15,347 bases of DNA from Timburyella sp030842085 (GTDB taxonomy: Bacteria; Bacillota; Clostridia; Oscillospirales; Acutalibacteraceae), in the NCBI GenBank assembly GCA_030842085.1, contig JAUUSE010000043.1:1-15347 (forward strand), given 5' to 3'. Position 1 is the stretch's first letter, and each line of letters opens with the position of its first letter. Shown here one piece after another: positions 1 through 7,004 of the stretch. Made by a program: the position numbers and the translations under genes. The notes below the pieces were generated by a model. The model was not told the DNA's origin and did no database searches. It saw only the letters and a list, made by a program, of their open reading frames with translations.

Positions 1-122
1 ATGTGCAGGAACTTCTCGGACACTCCGATGTCAGTACCACAATGAACATCTACGCCCACTCCACAAGGGAAGCAAAACGGACTTCTGCAAGGCTCTTGGA
101 TAAGGTTGTGGGCGAAGCATAA
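1..122 (+). CDS. Tyrosine recombinase/integrase, C-terminal fragment (cut by window start)
   Basis: The frame beginning at base 3 is open from the window edge to a TAA at 120-122 and encodes about 39 residues. They include LLGHSDVSTTMNIYAH, the conserved C-terminal catalytic motif of phage- and ICE-type tyrosine recombinases. The His of LGH (bases 21-23) would belong to the catalytic pocket, and the Tyr of IYAH (bases 51-53) would be the nucleophile that attacks the attachment-site DNA. A short basic tail (STREAKRTSARLLDKVV) follows, as in Tn916/phage integrases. The rest of the gene lies to the left and cannot be judged. An integrase gene is often the last gene of an integrated element, so the element boundary may fall in the non-coding DNA just after it. 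That placement is inference; the family call rests on the motif. Confidence 0.85.
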   Translation, partial: VQELLGHSDVSTTMNIYAHSTREAKRTSARLLDKVVGEA

Positions 123-166
123 AAAATTTCCCTTGTTTCGGCTCATAAGGGCAAAAACAAGGGAAA
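121..166 (-). terminator. Hairpin with T-tract on the minus strand, just after the integrase
   Basis: TTTCCCTTGTTT (127-138) and AAACAAGGGAAA (155-166) form a perfect 12-bp stem with a 16-base loop. Read on the minus strand, the stem is followed at once by six T (complement of 121-126), the form of an intrinsic terminator for leftward transcription. The plus-strand reading ends AAAATAC, a poor U-tract. It could protect the integrase from antisense reading, or be part of the attachment site of an integrated element. Confidence 0.5.
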
Positions 167-459
167 ATACATAAGGTTTTGATATTTGATAGGCGGTAAG
201 CCTTGAAAAATCAAGGAATTTCGGAAGATTGAATTTTAAATCTAAATTTTACTTGCTTTTTAGCGGGTTAAGAGGCATAATTATTGTTGCATAAGATAAA
301 ATCTGCTTTTAAGACGATTTATGATTTTATAGACTTGTCGGGGTTGCTATTATATAATTATGTATTGGCAAAACGGACTTAGACTAATGCGTGTTTTTAT
401 GCATGCCATGTATATCTGCAAATAATGAATTTAATATATGTGTTTTGTTGGAGGAAAAA
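123..459. other. Non-coding junction between integrase and ychF
   Basis: This 337-base stretch has no credible gene. It holds a 12-bp inverted repeat (127-138 with 155-166), a small perfect hairpin CCTTGA-AAAA-TCAAGG at 201-216, an AT-rich stretch, and the ychF promoter at 330-358. An open frame extends upstream of the ychF start from a GTG at 391, but it has no ribosome site and adds 23 residues absent from the family. If the integrase belongs to an integrated element, the element end (att site) should lie in the first part of this stretch. No tRNA gene is visible here. Confidence 0.6.
330..358 (+). promoter_or_regulatory. Probable sigma-A promoter of ychF
   Basis: A perfect -10 TATAAT at 353-358 lies 17 bases after TAGACT (330-335), which matches TTGACA at four of six positions. 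Transcription would start near 365, giving a leader of roughly 95 bases before the ychF ATG. Confidence 0.5.
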
Positions 460-1554
460 ATGAAACTTGGAATCGTAGGACTGCCGAATGTAGGCAAATC
501 GACATTGTTTAATGCAATAACCAACGCCGGTGCAGCGTCGGCAAACTACCCATTTTGCACCATTGAGCCGAATGTTGGAGTGGTAAACGTTCCCGACGAG
601 CGTCTGCAGCGGCTTGCAGAAATGTATGATACTCAGAAAATAGTCCCTGCGTCTATAGAGTTTTTGGACATAGCCGGGCTGGTAAAGGGCGCATCTAACG
701 GCGAGGGGCTTGGCAATAAGTTTTTGTCGCATATAAGGGAGGTCGACGCCATAGTTCATGTTGTGCGCTGCTTTGAAAACAGCGACATAGTGCATGTGGA
801 CGGCAGTATAGACCCGGCAAGGGATATAGAAACAATAAATATTGAGCTTATATTGTCGGACATAGATATGGCGCAGCGTCGGCTGGACAGGTCGTCGAAA
901 GCTATGAAGGGCGATAAGTCGCTGGCGCATGAGGTCGATTTTATAACGCGCCTGATATCGCATCTTGAGAGCGGCAAACCGGCGCGCAGCATAGAGCGCG
1001 ACGAGGATGAAGAAGAAATACTGAAATCTATGTTTCTGCTCACGTCAAAGCCGGTAATTTACGCCTGCAACATGAGCGAAGATGACTTTATAAACGGTCT
1101 TGACAATAATGAAAGATATAAGGCGGTGCTGTCCATCGCCGATGCCGAGGGCGCGGGCGTTTTGCCTATTTGCGCTGAGCTTGAAGCGGAAATGTCGTCT
1201 ATGTCGGAAGAGGAAAAAAAGGTGTTTTTGTCTGACTTAGGGCTAAAATCATCGGGGCTGGAGCGACTTATTAAGGAGTGCTATTCGCTGCTGGGCCTTA
1301 TATCTTTCCTTACGGCAGGAAAGCCGGAGGTAAGGGCATGGACTATTAAAAAGGGAACAAAGGCGCCTCAAGCGGCCGGTAAAATACACTCTGATATAGA
1401 GCGCGGCTTTATTCGCGCCGAGGTAATCGAATATGATGCGCTTATTCAGTGCGGCTCTATGACGGCTGCTAAAGAAAAAGGGCTTGTGCGCTCAGAGGGT
1501 AAGGAATATATAGTTAAAGACGGCGATGTTATCCTTTTCAGATTTAACGTATAA
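460..1554 (+). CDS. ychF: Ribosome-binding GTPase/ATPase YchF (OLA1 family)
   Basis: YchF is a universally conserved P-loop NTPase of the Obg-related group that binds ribosomes and, in the best studied members, prefers ATP. The 364-residue length is the family norm. Visible motifs are the P-loop GLPNVGKST (residues 7-15), the G3 motif DIAG (70-73) followed by the family signature LVKGASNGEGLGNKFL, the non-canonical G4 motif NMSE (204-207, in place of NKxD, which explains relaxed base specificity), a coiled-coil insertion around 130-180, and a C-terminal TGS domain from about 280. The ATG at 460 is chosen because GGAGG (450-454) sits 5 bases upstream and MKLGIVGLPNVGKS is the usual N-terminus. 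It is monocistronic, with its own promoter and a strong terminator at 1621-1657. Confidence 0.97.
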   Translation: MKLGIVGLPNVGKSTLFNAITNAGAASANYPFCTIEPNVGVVNVPDERLQRLAEMYDTQKIVPASIEFLDIAGLVKGASNGEGLGNKFLSHIREVDAIVHVVRCFENSDIVHVDGSIDPARDIETINIELILSDIDMAQRRLDRSSKAMKGDKSLAHEVDFITRLISHLESGKPARSIERDEDEEEILKSMFLLTSKPVIYACNMSEDDFINGLDNNERYKAVLSIADAEGAGVLPICAELEAEMSSMSEEEKKVFLSDLGLKSSGLERLIKECYSLLGLISFLTAGKPEVRAWTIKKGTKAPQAAGKIHSDIERGFIRAEVIEYDALIQCGSMTAAKEKGLVRSEGKEYIVKDGDVILFRFNV

Positions 1555-1620
1555 ATTTTTTAGGCAAAGGCATATTCTTAAGATTTGTGAGCATATCATG
1601 CTTTAAATAAAAAATGCATA

Positions 1621-1657
1621 TATAAAAAGCACGGGCAAAACGCCCGTGCTTTTTATA
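1621..1657 (+). terminator. Symmetric intrinsic terminator after ychF
   Basis: GCACGGGC (1629-1636) pairs with GCCCGTGC (1642-1649) around the 5-base loop AAAAC. The stem extends through TATAAAAA (1621-1628) and TTTTTATA (1650-1657), so 16 bp pair perfectly. A-run before and T-run after make it usable in both directions. It ends ychF transcription and could also stop any leftward transcript that runs through from ogt. Confidence 0.9.
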
Positions 1658-1711
1658 TAACAGAGCCGATATGACCTAAACTTAGCGGCAGCAGCCTAAA
1701 CAAATCAGGTC

Positions 1712-1757
1712 GGCAGATTTATCAAAACAGAAAAGCCATGTTTCGTATAAATCTGCC
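1712..1757. repeat. 11-bp perfect inverted repeat, 24-base spacer
   Basis: GGCAGATTTAT at 1712-1722 is the exact reverse complement of ATAAATCTGCC at 1747-1757. No T-tract follows on either side, so it does not look like a terminator. It could be a remnant of a small mobile repeat or the stem of an untranslated RNA. Nothing else supports either reading. Confidence 0.5.
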
Positions 1758-1990
1758 TATGGTGAATTGCGTGCTTCGAATTATTATATCATTAGTGCAC
1801 CGCTAATGGAAAGTCAAGCTGCGGCAAAAGCTTAGCGTGTGCATGTCCGGCGCTGTTGTGCCATAACCTTGGCAAAGCTTTTGCATATCAAAATAATTTA
1901 ATGCAGTGCAGCTAATAAAAAGTATTAATAGTATAGGGCTGTCATTTTATAAAATGCATCAGCAATGGGAATATTTGAGCAGAAGAGCAC

Positions 1991-2039
1991 AAAAGCCGCG
2001 CGGCGCCCGGCACTGTTTAATTAGATAAACGCCGCTGCG
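1991..2039 (-). terminator. ogt: Probable terminator of ogt
   Basis: On the minus strand, GCGGCG (complement of 2030-2035) pairs with CGCCGC (complement of 2000-2005). The stem extends by about three GC pairs across a single bulged A (complement of 2036), and TTTT (complement of 1991-1994) follows within a few bases. It lies directly downstream of the ogt stop codon at 2051. The loop is long, with an inner GTTTA/TAAAC pairing, and the T-tract is short, so confidence is moderate. Confidence 0.5.
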
Positions 2040-2050
2040 CAGAAATTTAA

Positions 2051-2536
2051 TTATAAGTATCTCATATATTTTTGCTCTAAATCGAGCAGATATTTTTTAA
2101 CGTCCAATCCGCCGGCATACCCTACTAATTTGCCGTTTGCACCTATCACGCGGTGGCATGGGACTATGACGGCAACAGGGTTGTGATTGTTGGCATTGCC
2201 CACTGCGCGGCAGGCTTTTGGACTGCCTATGCTTTTGGCTATTTCGCTATAGCTGCGCGTCTCGCCATATGGAATTTGCTGAAGCGCGTACCAGACTTTT
2301 TTTTGAAATTCGGTGCCGTGCAGGCTGACAGGGACGCTGAATTTTTTTAACCTGCCGTCAAAATATGCTTTAAGCTCGCTTTCACATTCTTTAAGCAGCA
2401 AAGTGGGCTCGCATTCTTTTGGCGGATTATCAATAGAATTATAATCGCGAAGCATCTCAAGCCTTGTTATGCCTACTCCATCTTCTTCAGCTATATATGT
2501 GCCGATTACAGTTTTAATATACATTTTATTCAGCAT
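2051..2536 (-). CDS. ogt: Methylated-DNA--[protein]-cysteine S-methyltransferase
   Basis: This suicide repair enzyme transfers the alkyl group from O6-alkylguanine (and O4-alkylthymine) in DNA to its own cysteine. The 161-residue protein carries the active-site motif PCHRV (residues 126-130, Cys127 nucleophile), the preceding helix-turn-helix region FQKKVWYALQQIPYGETRSYSEIA (about 77-100), and the R-AVGNANNHNP segment (110-120) with the conserved Arg finger and Asn. The N-terminal half is the usual poorly conserved RNase H-like domain. The first ATG (2536) is preferred over a second at 2524 because GAGG lies about 8 bases upstream of it. The gene has a near-consensus promoter that interlocks with that of the divergent esterase gene. 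No AraC-type Ada domain is present, so this is a constitutive Ogt/MGMT type, not Ada. Confidence 0.95.
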   Translation of the reverse strand: MLNKMYIKTVIGTYIAEEDGVGITRLEMLRDYNSIDNPPKECEPTLLLKECESELKAYFDGRLKKFSVPVSLHGTEFQKKVWYALQQIPYGETRSYSEIAKSIGSPKACRAVGNANNHNPVAVIVPCHRVIGANGKLVGYAGGLDVKKYLLDLEQKYMRYL

Positions 2537-2568
2537 AGTAATTACCTCAGCATAAACTTTTTATATTT

Positions 2569-2596
2569 ATTATATAAGTATAGTTTGATATGTCAA
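2569..2596 (-). promoter_or_regulatory. ogt: Near-consensus sigma-A promoter of ogt
   Basis: On the minus strand, TTGACA (complement of 2591-2596) is followed after 16 bases by TATAAT (complement of 2569-2574). Both hexamers are perfect. Transcription would start near 2562, leaving a leader of about 25 bases that includes the GAGG ribosome site. Confidence 0.85.
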
Positions 2597-2613
2597 CGCC
2601 TGTCTGATATACT
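2585..2613 (+). promoter_or_regulatory. Sigma-A promoter of the SGNH hydrolase gene, interlocked with the ogt promoter
   Basis: TTGATA (2585-2590) and TATACT (2608-2613) are separated by 17 bases, each one or two mismatches from consensus. The ogt -35 hexamer occupies 2591-2596, directly next to this -35 and inside its spacer. Transcription would start near 2620, which excludes translation starts upstream of that point. Confidence 0.7.
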
Positions 2614-2659
2614 AAGAAAGATTAAAGTGATTTTTATGTGCGAAAGCTGGGATTTAAAG

Positions 2660-3613
2660 ATGAGTAAAACAATAAGCGTGCTGGGCGACAGCATATCGCA
2701 CGGCGCCAATGCACCGGATATTCCAAACCAAAGCTACATAGGCATTATAAAGCACCGCATTGCTGAAAAAACGGGTGTTTACAATTACGGCTTTACCTCT
2801 CTGCAATATATGATGCTTAACGACAGCGGTCAGTATTGGGAAGTACACAGCCTTAACAGCTCCGGCTTTACGGCCTTTAAAGACGGCAGATGCATAAACG
2901 CCTATAAACTTATGGCTTATGAGAAAGACTCATATGTAGATGTAAGCGTGAAAGACAGGTTTAATGAGGCTTACATATATTATCAGAACGATAAAAATTT
3001 CGGCAGCTTTGAGGTGTATGCCGGAGACATATTTATTACGAGCATAGACGCAAGCGGCGATAAATACGGCATGAAAATTTACGGCCCCATAGATATATCG
3101 ATGTTTGACAAGGCCAACATAAGAATAAAGGTAATATCTGAAAACAAGCCGGTGCTGCTGAGCGGCATGGCATATTATAACGACAAATCAAAGCCGGTGC
3201 TGAATAATTACGGGCTCAGCGGGCTATGTCTCGGCGAGCTCAGCGACGATGTAATAGACACTATATGCAATGCCGATATAGTTCTTTTTTCAATAGGTCA
3301 TAACGACAGCTATTTCGGCGATGAAAAGGTCTTTACTGAAAAAATAAACACGGCGATAGAAAGCATAAAAAAATATAATGCTGAGGTATATGTAAACGAC
3401 TTCTGCTGGTTTTCCAATCCCAATAAAAACCATTTTAAATTAGAGCTTAAGCGGCTTGCAAAGGCAGTAGATGCAGTTTATACAGACTATGCCGCCGAAC
3501 TGCCGGGATTTTTAGAGCACGGGTTAAGCGATTGGGCGCATCCAACGCCGGAAGGACACAGAATGATAGCGGATTTGCTGCTGACTAAAACAAACCTGCT
3601 CAAAAAAATCTGA
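2660..3613 (+). CDS. SGNH/GDSL-type hydrolase with an inserted beta-rich region
   Basis: The 317-residue protein fits the SGNH esterase/acetylhydrolase fold. Block I is SVLGDSISHG (nucleophile Ser11), the block II Gly is probably in YNYGFTS (about 41-47), block III is SIGHND (211-216, oxyanion Asn215), and block V is DWAHP (Asp291 and His294, completing the catalytic residues). Between blocks II and III, about residues 80-185 look beta-rich and resemble a carbohydrate-binding or jelly-roll insertion; this matches SGNH enzymes acting on acetylated sugars or lipids, but the substrate cannot be read. There is no signal peptide, so it is probably cytoplasmic. Start choice is uncertain: ATG 2660 gives the family N-terminus, whereas ATG 2636 would add 8 residues with a weak GTGA site. 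It has its own promoter and a terminator at 3677-3726. Confidence 0.85.
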   Translation: MSKTISVLGDSISHGANAPDIPNQSYIGIIKHRIAEKTGVYNYGFTSLQYMMLNDSGQYWEVHSLNSSGFTAFKDGRCINAYKLMAYEKDSYVDVSVKDRFNEAYIYYQNDKNFGSFEVYAGDIFITSIDASGDKYGMKIYGPIDISMFDKANIRIKVISENKPVLLSGMAYYNDKSKPVLNNYGLSGLCLGELSDDVIDTICNADIVLFSIGHNDSYFGDEKVFTEKINTAIESIKKYNAEVYVNDFCWFSNPNKNHFKLELKRLAKAVDAVYTDYAAELPGFLEHGLSDWAHPTPEGHRMIADLLLTKTNLLKKI

Positions 3614-3676
3614 TGAAGCCGGCGGTCAGCAGATTTTTGCGATATCTATTATGGCTTTATGCCTATTAAAAACACT

Positions 3677-3726
3677 AATACCGTCTCTGTCAGCCTTTTA
3701 AATGGTGCAGCAGAGACGGTATTTTT
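3677..3726 (+). terminator. Intrinsic terminator after the SGNH hydrolase gene
   Basis: AATACCGTCTCTG (3677-3689) pairs perfectly with CAGAGACGGTATT (3711-3723) over 13 bp with a 21-base loop, and a run of five T (3722-3726) overlaps the stem end. On the minus strand the stem is followed after a few bases by GTTTTTA, so it may also stop metH transcripts arriving from the right, less efficiently. Confidence 0.85.
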
Positions 3727-3794
3727 ATATTCCTATTAAGCTGTTAAGCAGATTATTGCTATGCAAAATTTTGGTGAAAACATATGCTTTTATA

Positions 3795-3836
3795 AATTGG
3801 CTTACAGTGCCAATTAGATATTACTATATCTAATTG
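3795..3836. repeat. Two overlapping hairpins at the metH 3' end
   Basis: AATTGGC (3795-3801) pairs with GCCAATT (3809-3815), and CAATTAGATAT (3811-3821) pairs with ATATCTAATTG (3826-3836) around a 4-base loop. The CAATT at 3811-3815 belongs to both, so the two stems compete. The larger one spans the metH stop codon (3830-3832). No T-tract follows in either direction, so this is not a standard terminator; a role in 3'-end stability or processing is possible. Confidence 0.6.
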
Positions 3837-6199
3837 CCGAAAAATTTGTCAGCTATTTTGACGCTTTCCAGCGCATCTTTTGCATAAAAGTCCGCACCGA
3901 CAAGCTTCGCATATTCCTCATTAAGCACAGCGCCGCCCACCATTACCTTGCAGTTGGCTCCAGCCTTGCGCAAAGCGGTTATAGTATCCGCCATGCTTTT
4001 GACCGTCGTCGTCATTAACGCCGATAGGCCGACAAGCTTTACATTTTTCTCCAGCACTGTGTCAACTACCGTTTGCGGCGGAACATCCTTGCCCAAATCA
4101 ATTACATTATATCCGTAATTGGAAAGCATCATTTTTACTATGTTTTTGCCTATATCATGAATGTCGCCGTATACCGTGGCAATGACTATTGTGCCTTTAT
4201 TCTGCTGCTCAGACGAATTTGACGCCGCTTTAAGCACATCAAACGCGTTTTTGACGGTCTGCGCCGACATAAGCAGCTGCGGCAGGAATATCTCGCCCTT
4301 TTCAAATTTTTTGCCCACTATATCCAACGCCGGAATAAAGCTCGAATTTATAATCTCAATAGGAGTGCTGCTTTCCAGCGCTTTGCGTGCGGCATCTGCA
4401 GCAAAGGCGCGGTCGCCGTCGACTATAATATCATACAGCGTCTTGCCTGATGAAGAGGAACTGACTTTTTTTTCGGCATCGGCGGCAGCTTCGCCGGAAA
4501 AGGCTCCCACATACTCCACTGCATTTTTATCCTGATTATTTATCACCTTAAATGTTCGTACAGTGTTCATAACAACGTCCGACAGCGGATTTATAATAGG
4601 CGCATCGAGCCCGGCACCGAAAGCCGCCGCTAAAAATACGCTGTTAAGCTGTTCGCGCTGCGGCAGCCCGAATGATACATTGCTTACTCCCAGTACCGTC
4701 TTGAGATTAAGGCGCTGCTTTACAAGCTTTATTGCATCAATAGTCGCCATTACGTCCTGCTGCTGCGCCGATGCGGTTAGAGTAAGACAGTCTATAAGCA
4801 CGTCCTGCTCGGGTATGCCGTATTTTTTAGCCGTGTTGAGTATTTTTTCAGCTATCCTATATCTTTCCTCCGCCGTATGCGGTATTCCGTTTTCGTCCAG
4901 CGCGAGGCCCAACACCGCCGCGCCGTACTTTTTTGCAATAGGAAAGATTTTCTCCATAGATTCATGCTTGCCGTTTACCGAGTTTATAAGCGGCTTTCCA
5001 CGGCAAATGCGCACACCTGCCTCGATTGCGGCGGGGTCTGAGCTGTCAATCTGCAGCGGCAAATCGACTATAGCCTGCAGCGCGAGTACGGTTTTTGCCA
5101 TCATTTCCGGCTCATCTATGTCGGGAAGGGAAATGTTTACATCTAACACGTCGGCGCCGCGGTCGCGCTGCGATATGGCTTCGCCGGTGATGTAATCCAT
5201 ATCGCATTCCTTAATGGCCTGCTTAAGCCGCTTCTTGCCGGTCGGATTTATGCGCTCGCCTATAACGGTGACGCGCCCGTCGAGTATAACGTTTTTTGTG
5301 CCTGATGTAAGCGCCGTTATACGCTTTGGAGATGTCGGCACAGGCTTTCTGCCGCTCAGCGCAGCTTTCATTTCAGCAATATATTTCGGAGTAGTGCCGC
5401 AGCAGCCGCCGAAAATGCATACTCCCATGTCGGCCATTTTGACTATATCTGCCGTATAGTCCTCCGGCGATATGTCGTACACCGTCTCTCCACCGGAAAT
5501 TTTGGGAAGTCCGGCGTTAGCCTGAACGATTACCGGCAGGGGAGAGTATTCGGTTATCTGCTTAACAATCGGCAGCAGCTCGGCAGGACCCAGCGAGCAG
5601 TTTACGCCGAACGCATCTACACCCAGCCCGGACAATGAAAGCACCGCCGCAAGCGGGTCAGCGCCGACAAATGTGCGGCCATCGGCCTGAAACGACATGG
5701 TACATATCACCGGCAGAGTGCTGTTCTCTTTAACGGCGAGTATGGCTGCCTTTGCCTCGTATATATCGGACAAAGTCTCAATTATAAATAAATCTGCGCC
5801 GCTCTCCACTCCGGCAAGCACCTGCTGCTTAAAGCAGTCATACGCCTCGTCGAAAGACAGCGGGCCCATCGGCTGCATAAGCTGGCCCAGCGGACCGATA
5901 TCCTGAGCTATAACTTTGGCGCCGGCACGCCTTGCGATATCTATTCCCGCCCTTATAACTTCCGCAGCGGTAAAGCCGGTGCCGTTTAACGAGTGCGGAT
6001 TGCAGCCGAAAGTGTTGGTGGTGATAATATCCGCACTGGCTTCAATATAGGCGCGGTGCACCGCCTCTACCTTTTCAGGCGCTTTTATATTCAATAAATC
6101 CGGCAGCTCGCCGGGCTTTAAGCCGGATTTTTGCAGCATTGTTCCCATAGAGCCGTCAAAAAATACAAACCGCTTTCCAAATTCCTTAATAACTTCCAT
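3830..6199 (-). CDS. metH: Cobalamin-dependent methionine synthase, three-module form lacking the reactivation domain
   Basis: It moves the methyl group of 5-methyl-tetrahydrofolate to homocysteine through cob(I)alamin. The 789 residues divide into a homocysteine-binding TIM barrel (1 to about 290), with zinc ligands Cys201 (GVNCS), Cys266 and Cys267 (GGCCGTT); a pterin-binding barrel (about 308-555: VIGERINPTG, DVNIS, QIDSSDP, GVSNVSFGLP); a helical cap (about 585-665); and a cobalamin Rossmann domain (about 668-789) with GDIHDIGKN at 678-686, His681 being the lower cobalt ligand. The E. coli enzyme is about 1230 residues and ends in a SAM-binding activation domain; here the protein stops after the B12 domain, and that function is encoded separately by the neighbour at 6306-7004, as in Thermotoga. 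The start at 6199 has AAAGGTG about 5 bases upstream. A serine-rich patch (580-584) marks the flexible linker before the cap. Confidence 0.96.
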   Translation of the reverse strand: MEVIKEFGKRFVFFDGSMGTMLQKSGLKPGELPDLLNIKAPEKVEAVHRAYIEASADIITTNTFGCNPHSLNGTGFTAAEVIRAGIDIARRAGAKVIAQDIGPLGQLMQPMGPLSFDEAYDCFKQQVLAGVESGADLFIIETLSDIYEAKAAILAVKENSTLPVICTMSFQADGRTFVGADPLAAVLSLSGLGVDAFGVNCSLGPAELLPIVKQITEYSPLPVIVQANAGLPKISGGETVYDISPEDYTADIVKMADMGVCIFGGCCGTTPKYIAEMKAALSGRKPVPTSPKRITALTSGTKNVILDGRVTVIGERINPTGKKRLKQAIKECDMDYITGEAISQRDRGADVLDVNISLPDIDEPEMMAKTVLALQAIVDLPLQIDSSDPAAIEAGVRICRGKPLINSVNGKHESMEKIFPIAKKYGAAVLGLALDENGIPHTAEERYRIAEKILNTAKKYGIPEQDVLIDCLTLTASAQQQDVMATIDAIKLVKQRLNLKTVLGVSNVSFGLPQREQLNSVFLAAAFGAGLDAPIINPLSDVVMNTVRTFKVINNQDKNAVEYVGAFSGEAAADAEKKVSSSSSGKTLYDIIVDGDRAFAADAARKALESSTPIEIINSSFIPALDIVGKKFEKGEIFLPQLLMSAQTVKNAFDVLKAASNSSEQQNKGTIVIATVYGDIHDIGKNIVKMMLSNYGYNVIDLGKDVPPQTVVDTVLEKNVKLVGLSALMTTTVKSMADTITALRKAGANCKVMVGGAVLNEEYAKLVGADFYAKDALESVKIADKFFGN

Positions 6200-6305
6200 A
6201 TTCGCACCTTTCGTTTCGCGTAAAGTAATTTATGCTTTAAACTTTCTTGAAGATATGCTTAAAATACAGCCTTTCTGCACTAAAAACAGCAAAAGATTAA
6301 TTGGC

Positions 6306-7004
6306 TTAATCATTTTGAAAAGAAGACCTGAACTCGCAGTCAACCGCTTCACATGACGCGCATTTGTCTTTGCCGGACATTCCGGCTTCAGCAGCGCATC
6401 CGGCTTTGCCGCCGGCTATATAGTCCGCCGGCTTTATGCCAATAATTGCCGTAACAGATTTGCGCGGTATCATAATATCTGAGCGTGTAAGCGTAAGCCC
6501 TATGCGTTTGCCGGCGCTCAGAGCAGACAATATGCCGCTTTGCAGACCGAGCGGCAAATCTCCATACCCAGGAGAAAAACGGCTTGTGGTAACACAGCCG
6601 TTTTCGCTCTGCTCATCTGCTATTTTTGCACTTATTTCATCGCACAAAGCTTCAATACAGACGGATGCGCATGTGTCGAGTATAACGGCCTTTGCTATAT
6701 CCTCCTGCTCAAAGCGGCGTATCAGATTGTCAATATTTATGCCTATCGTCGCCGCCATAACGGCGCAGCGGGAGCACCCGTCAAGATGCCGCGCTATATT
6801 CTTGCCGGTTAATACGATGTTTGTGCCTTCAACTGTTATTCCACCGTCAGAGCGAGATATGTCGAAATAGCTGTAAACAAAAAGCGATTTTGCAGCGCCG
6901 TCGCATATACTTATGCACTCATCTATTACCGCATCGGTAGCCGAGTCGGCGTCGTGCCCACGGTATCTGAGATAGCGCAGGACCTCTTTTTTATCTATAA
7001 ACAT
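6306..7004 (-). CDS. Stand-alone methionine synthase reactivation (activation-domain) protein
   Basis: This 232-residue protein resembles the C-terminal activation domain of MetH, which binds S-adenosylmethionine and remethylates inactive cob(II)alamin. The core signature SRFSPGYGDLPL (141-152) corresponds to the RxxPGY segment that contacts SAM. A C-terminal cysteine cluster (Cys203, then C-x2-C-x4-C at 215, 218, 223, ending in EFR) is seen in stand-alone members and could bind metal or support redox chemistry; that is inference. In Thermotoga a separate protein of this kind restores activity to a short MetH, and the gene order here supports the same partnership. ATG 7004 is chosen over an upstream ATG at 7037: GGAGG sits 6 bases before it, inside the end of metF, and MFIDKKEVLRYL is the natural N-terminus. 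It overlaps metF by 14 bases, implying translational coupling. Confidence 0.9.
   Translation of the reverse strand: MFIDKKEVLRYLRYRGHDADSATDAVIDECISICDGAAKSLFVYSYFDISRSDGGITVEGTNIVLTGKNIARHLDGCSRCAVMAATIGINIDNLIRRFEQEDIAKAVILDTCASVCIEALCDEISAKIADEQSENGCVTTSRFSPGYGDLPLGLQSGILSALSAGKRIGLTLTRSDIMIPRKSVTAIIGIKPADYIAGGKAGCAAEAGMSGKDKCASCEAVDCEFRSSFQND

Larger units (their letters stand above)
1658..2050. other. Non-coding DNA between ychF and ogt
   Basis: About 390 bases with no open frame of note on either strand. It contains an 11-bp inverted repeat GGCAGATTTAT/ATAAATCTGCC (1712-1722 and 1747-1757), a 6-bp hairpin CATTAG/CTAATG (1790-1795 and 1803-1808), and a GC-rich hairpin near 1997-2040 that probably ends ogt transcription. 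The rest has no structure I can name. Confidence 0.6.

Noticed and set aside
4161..5906. Several long plus-strand open frames opposite metH
   Set aside because: They are antisense shadows of a well-conserved gene, have no ribosome sites and show no recognisable motifs.
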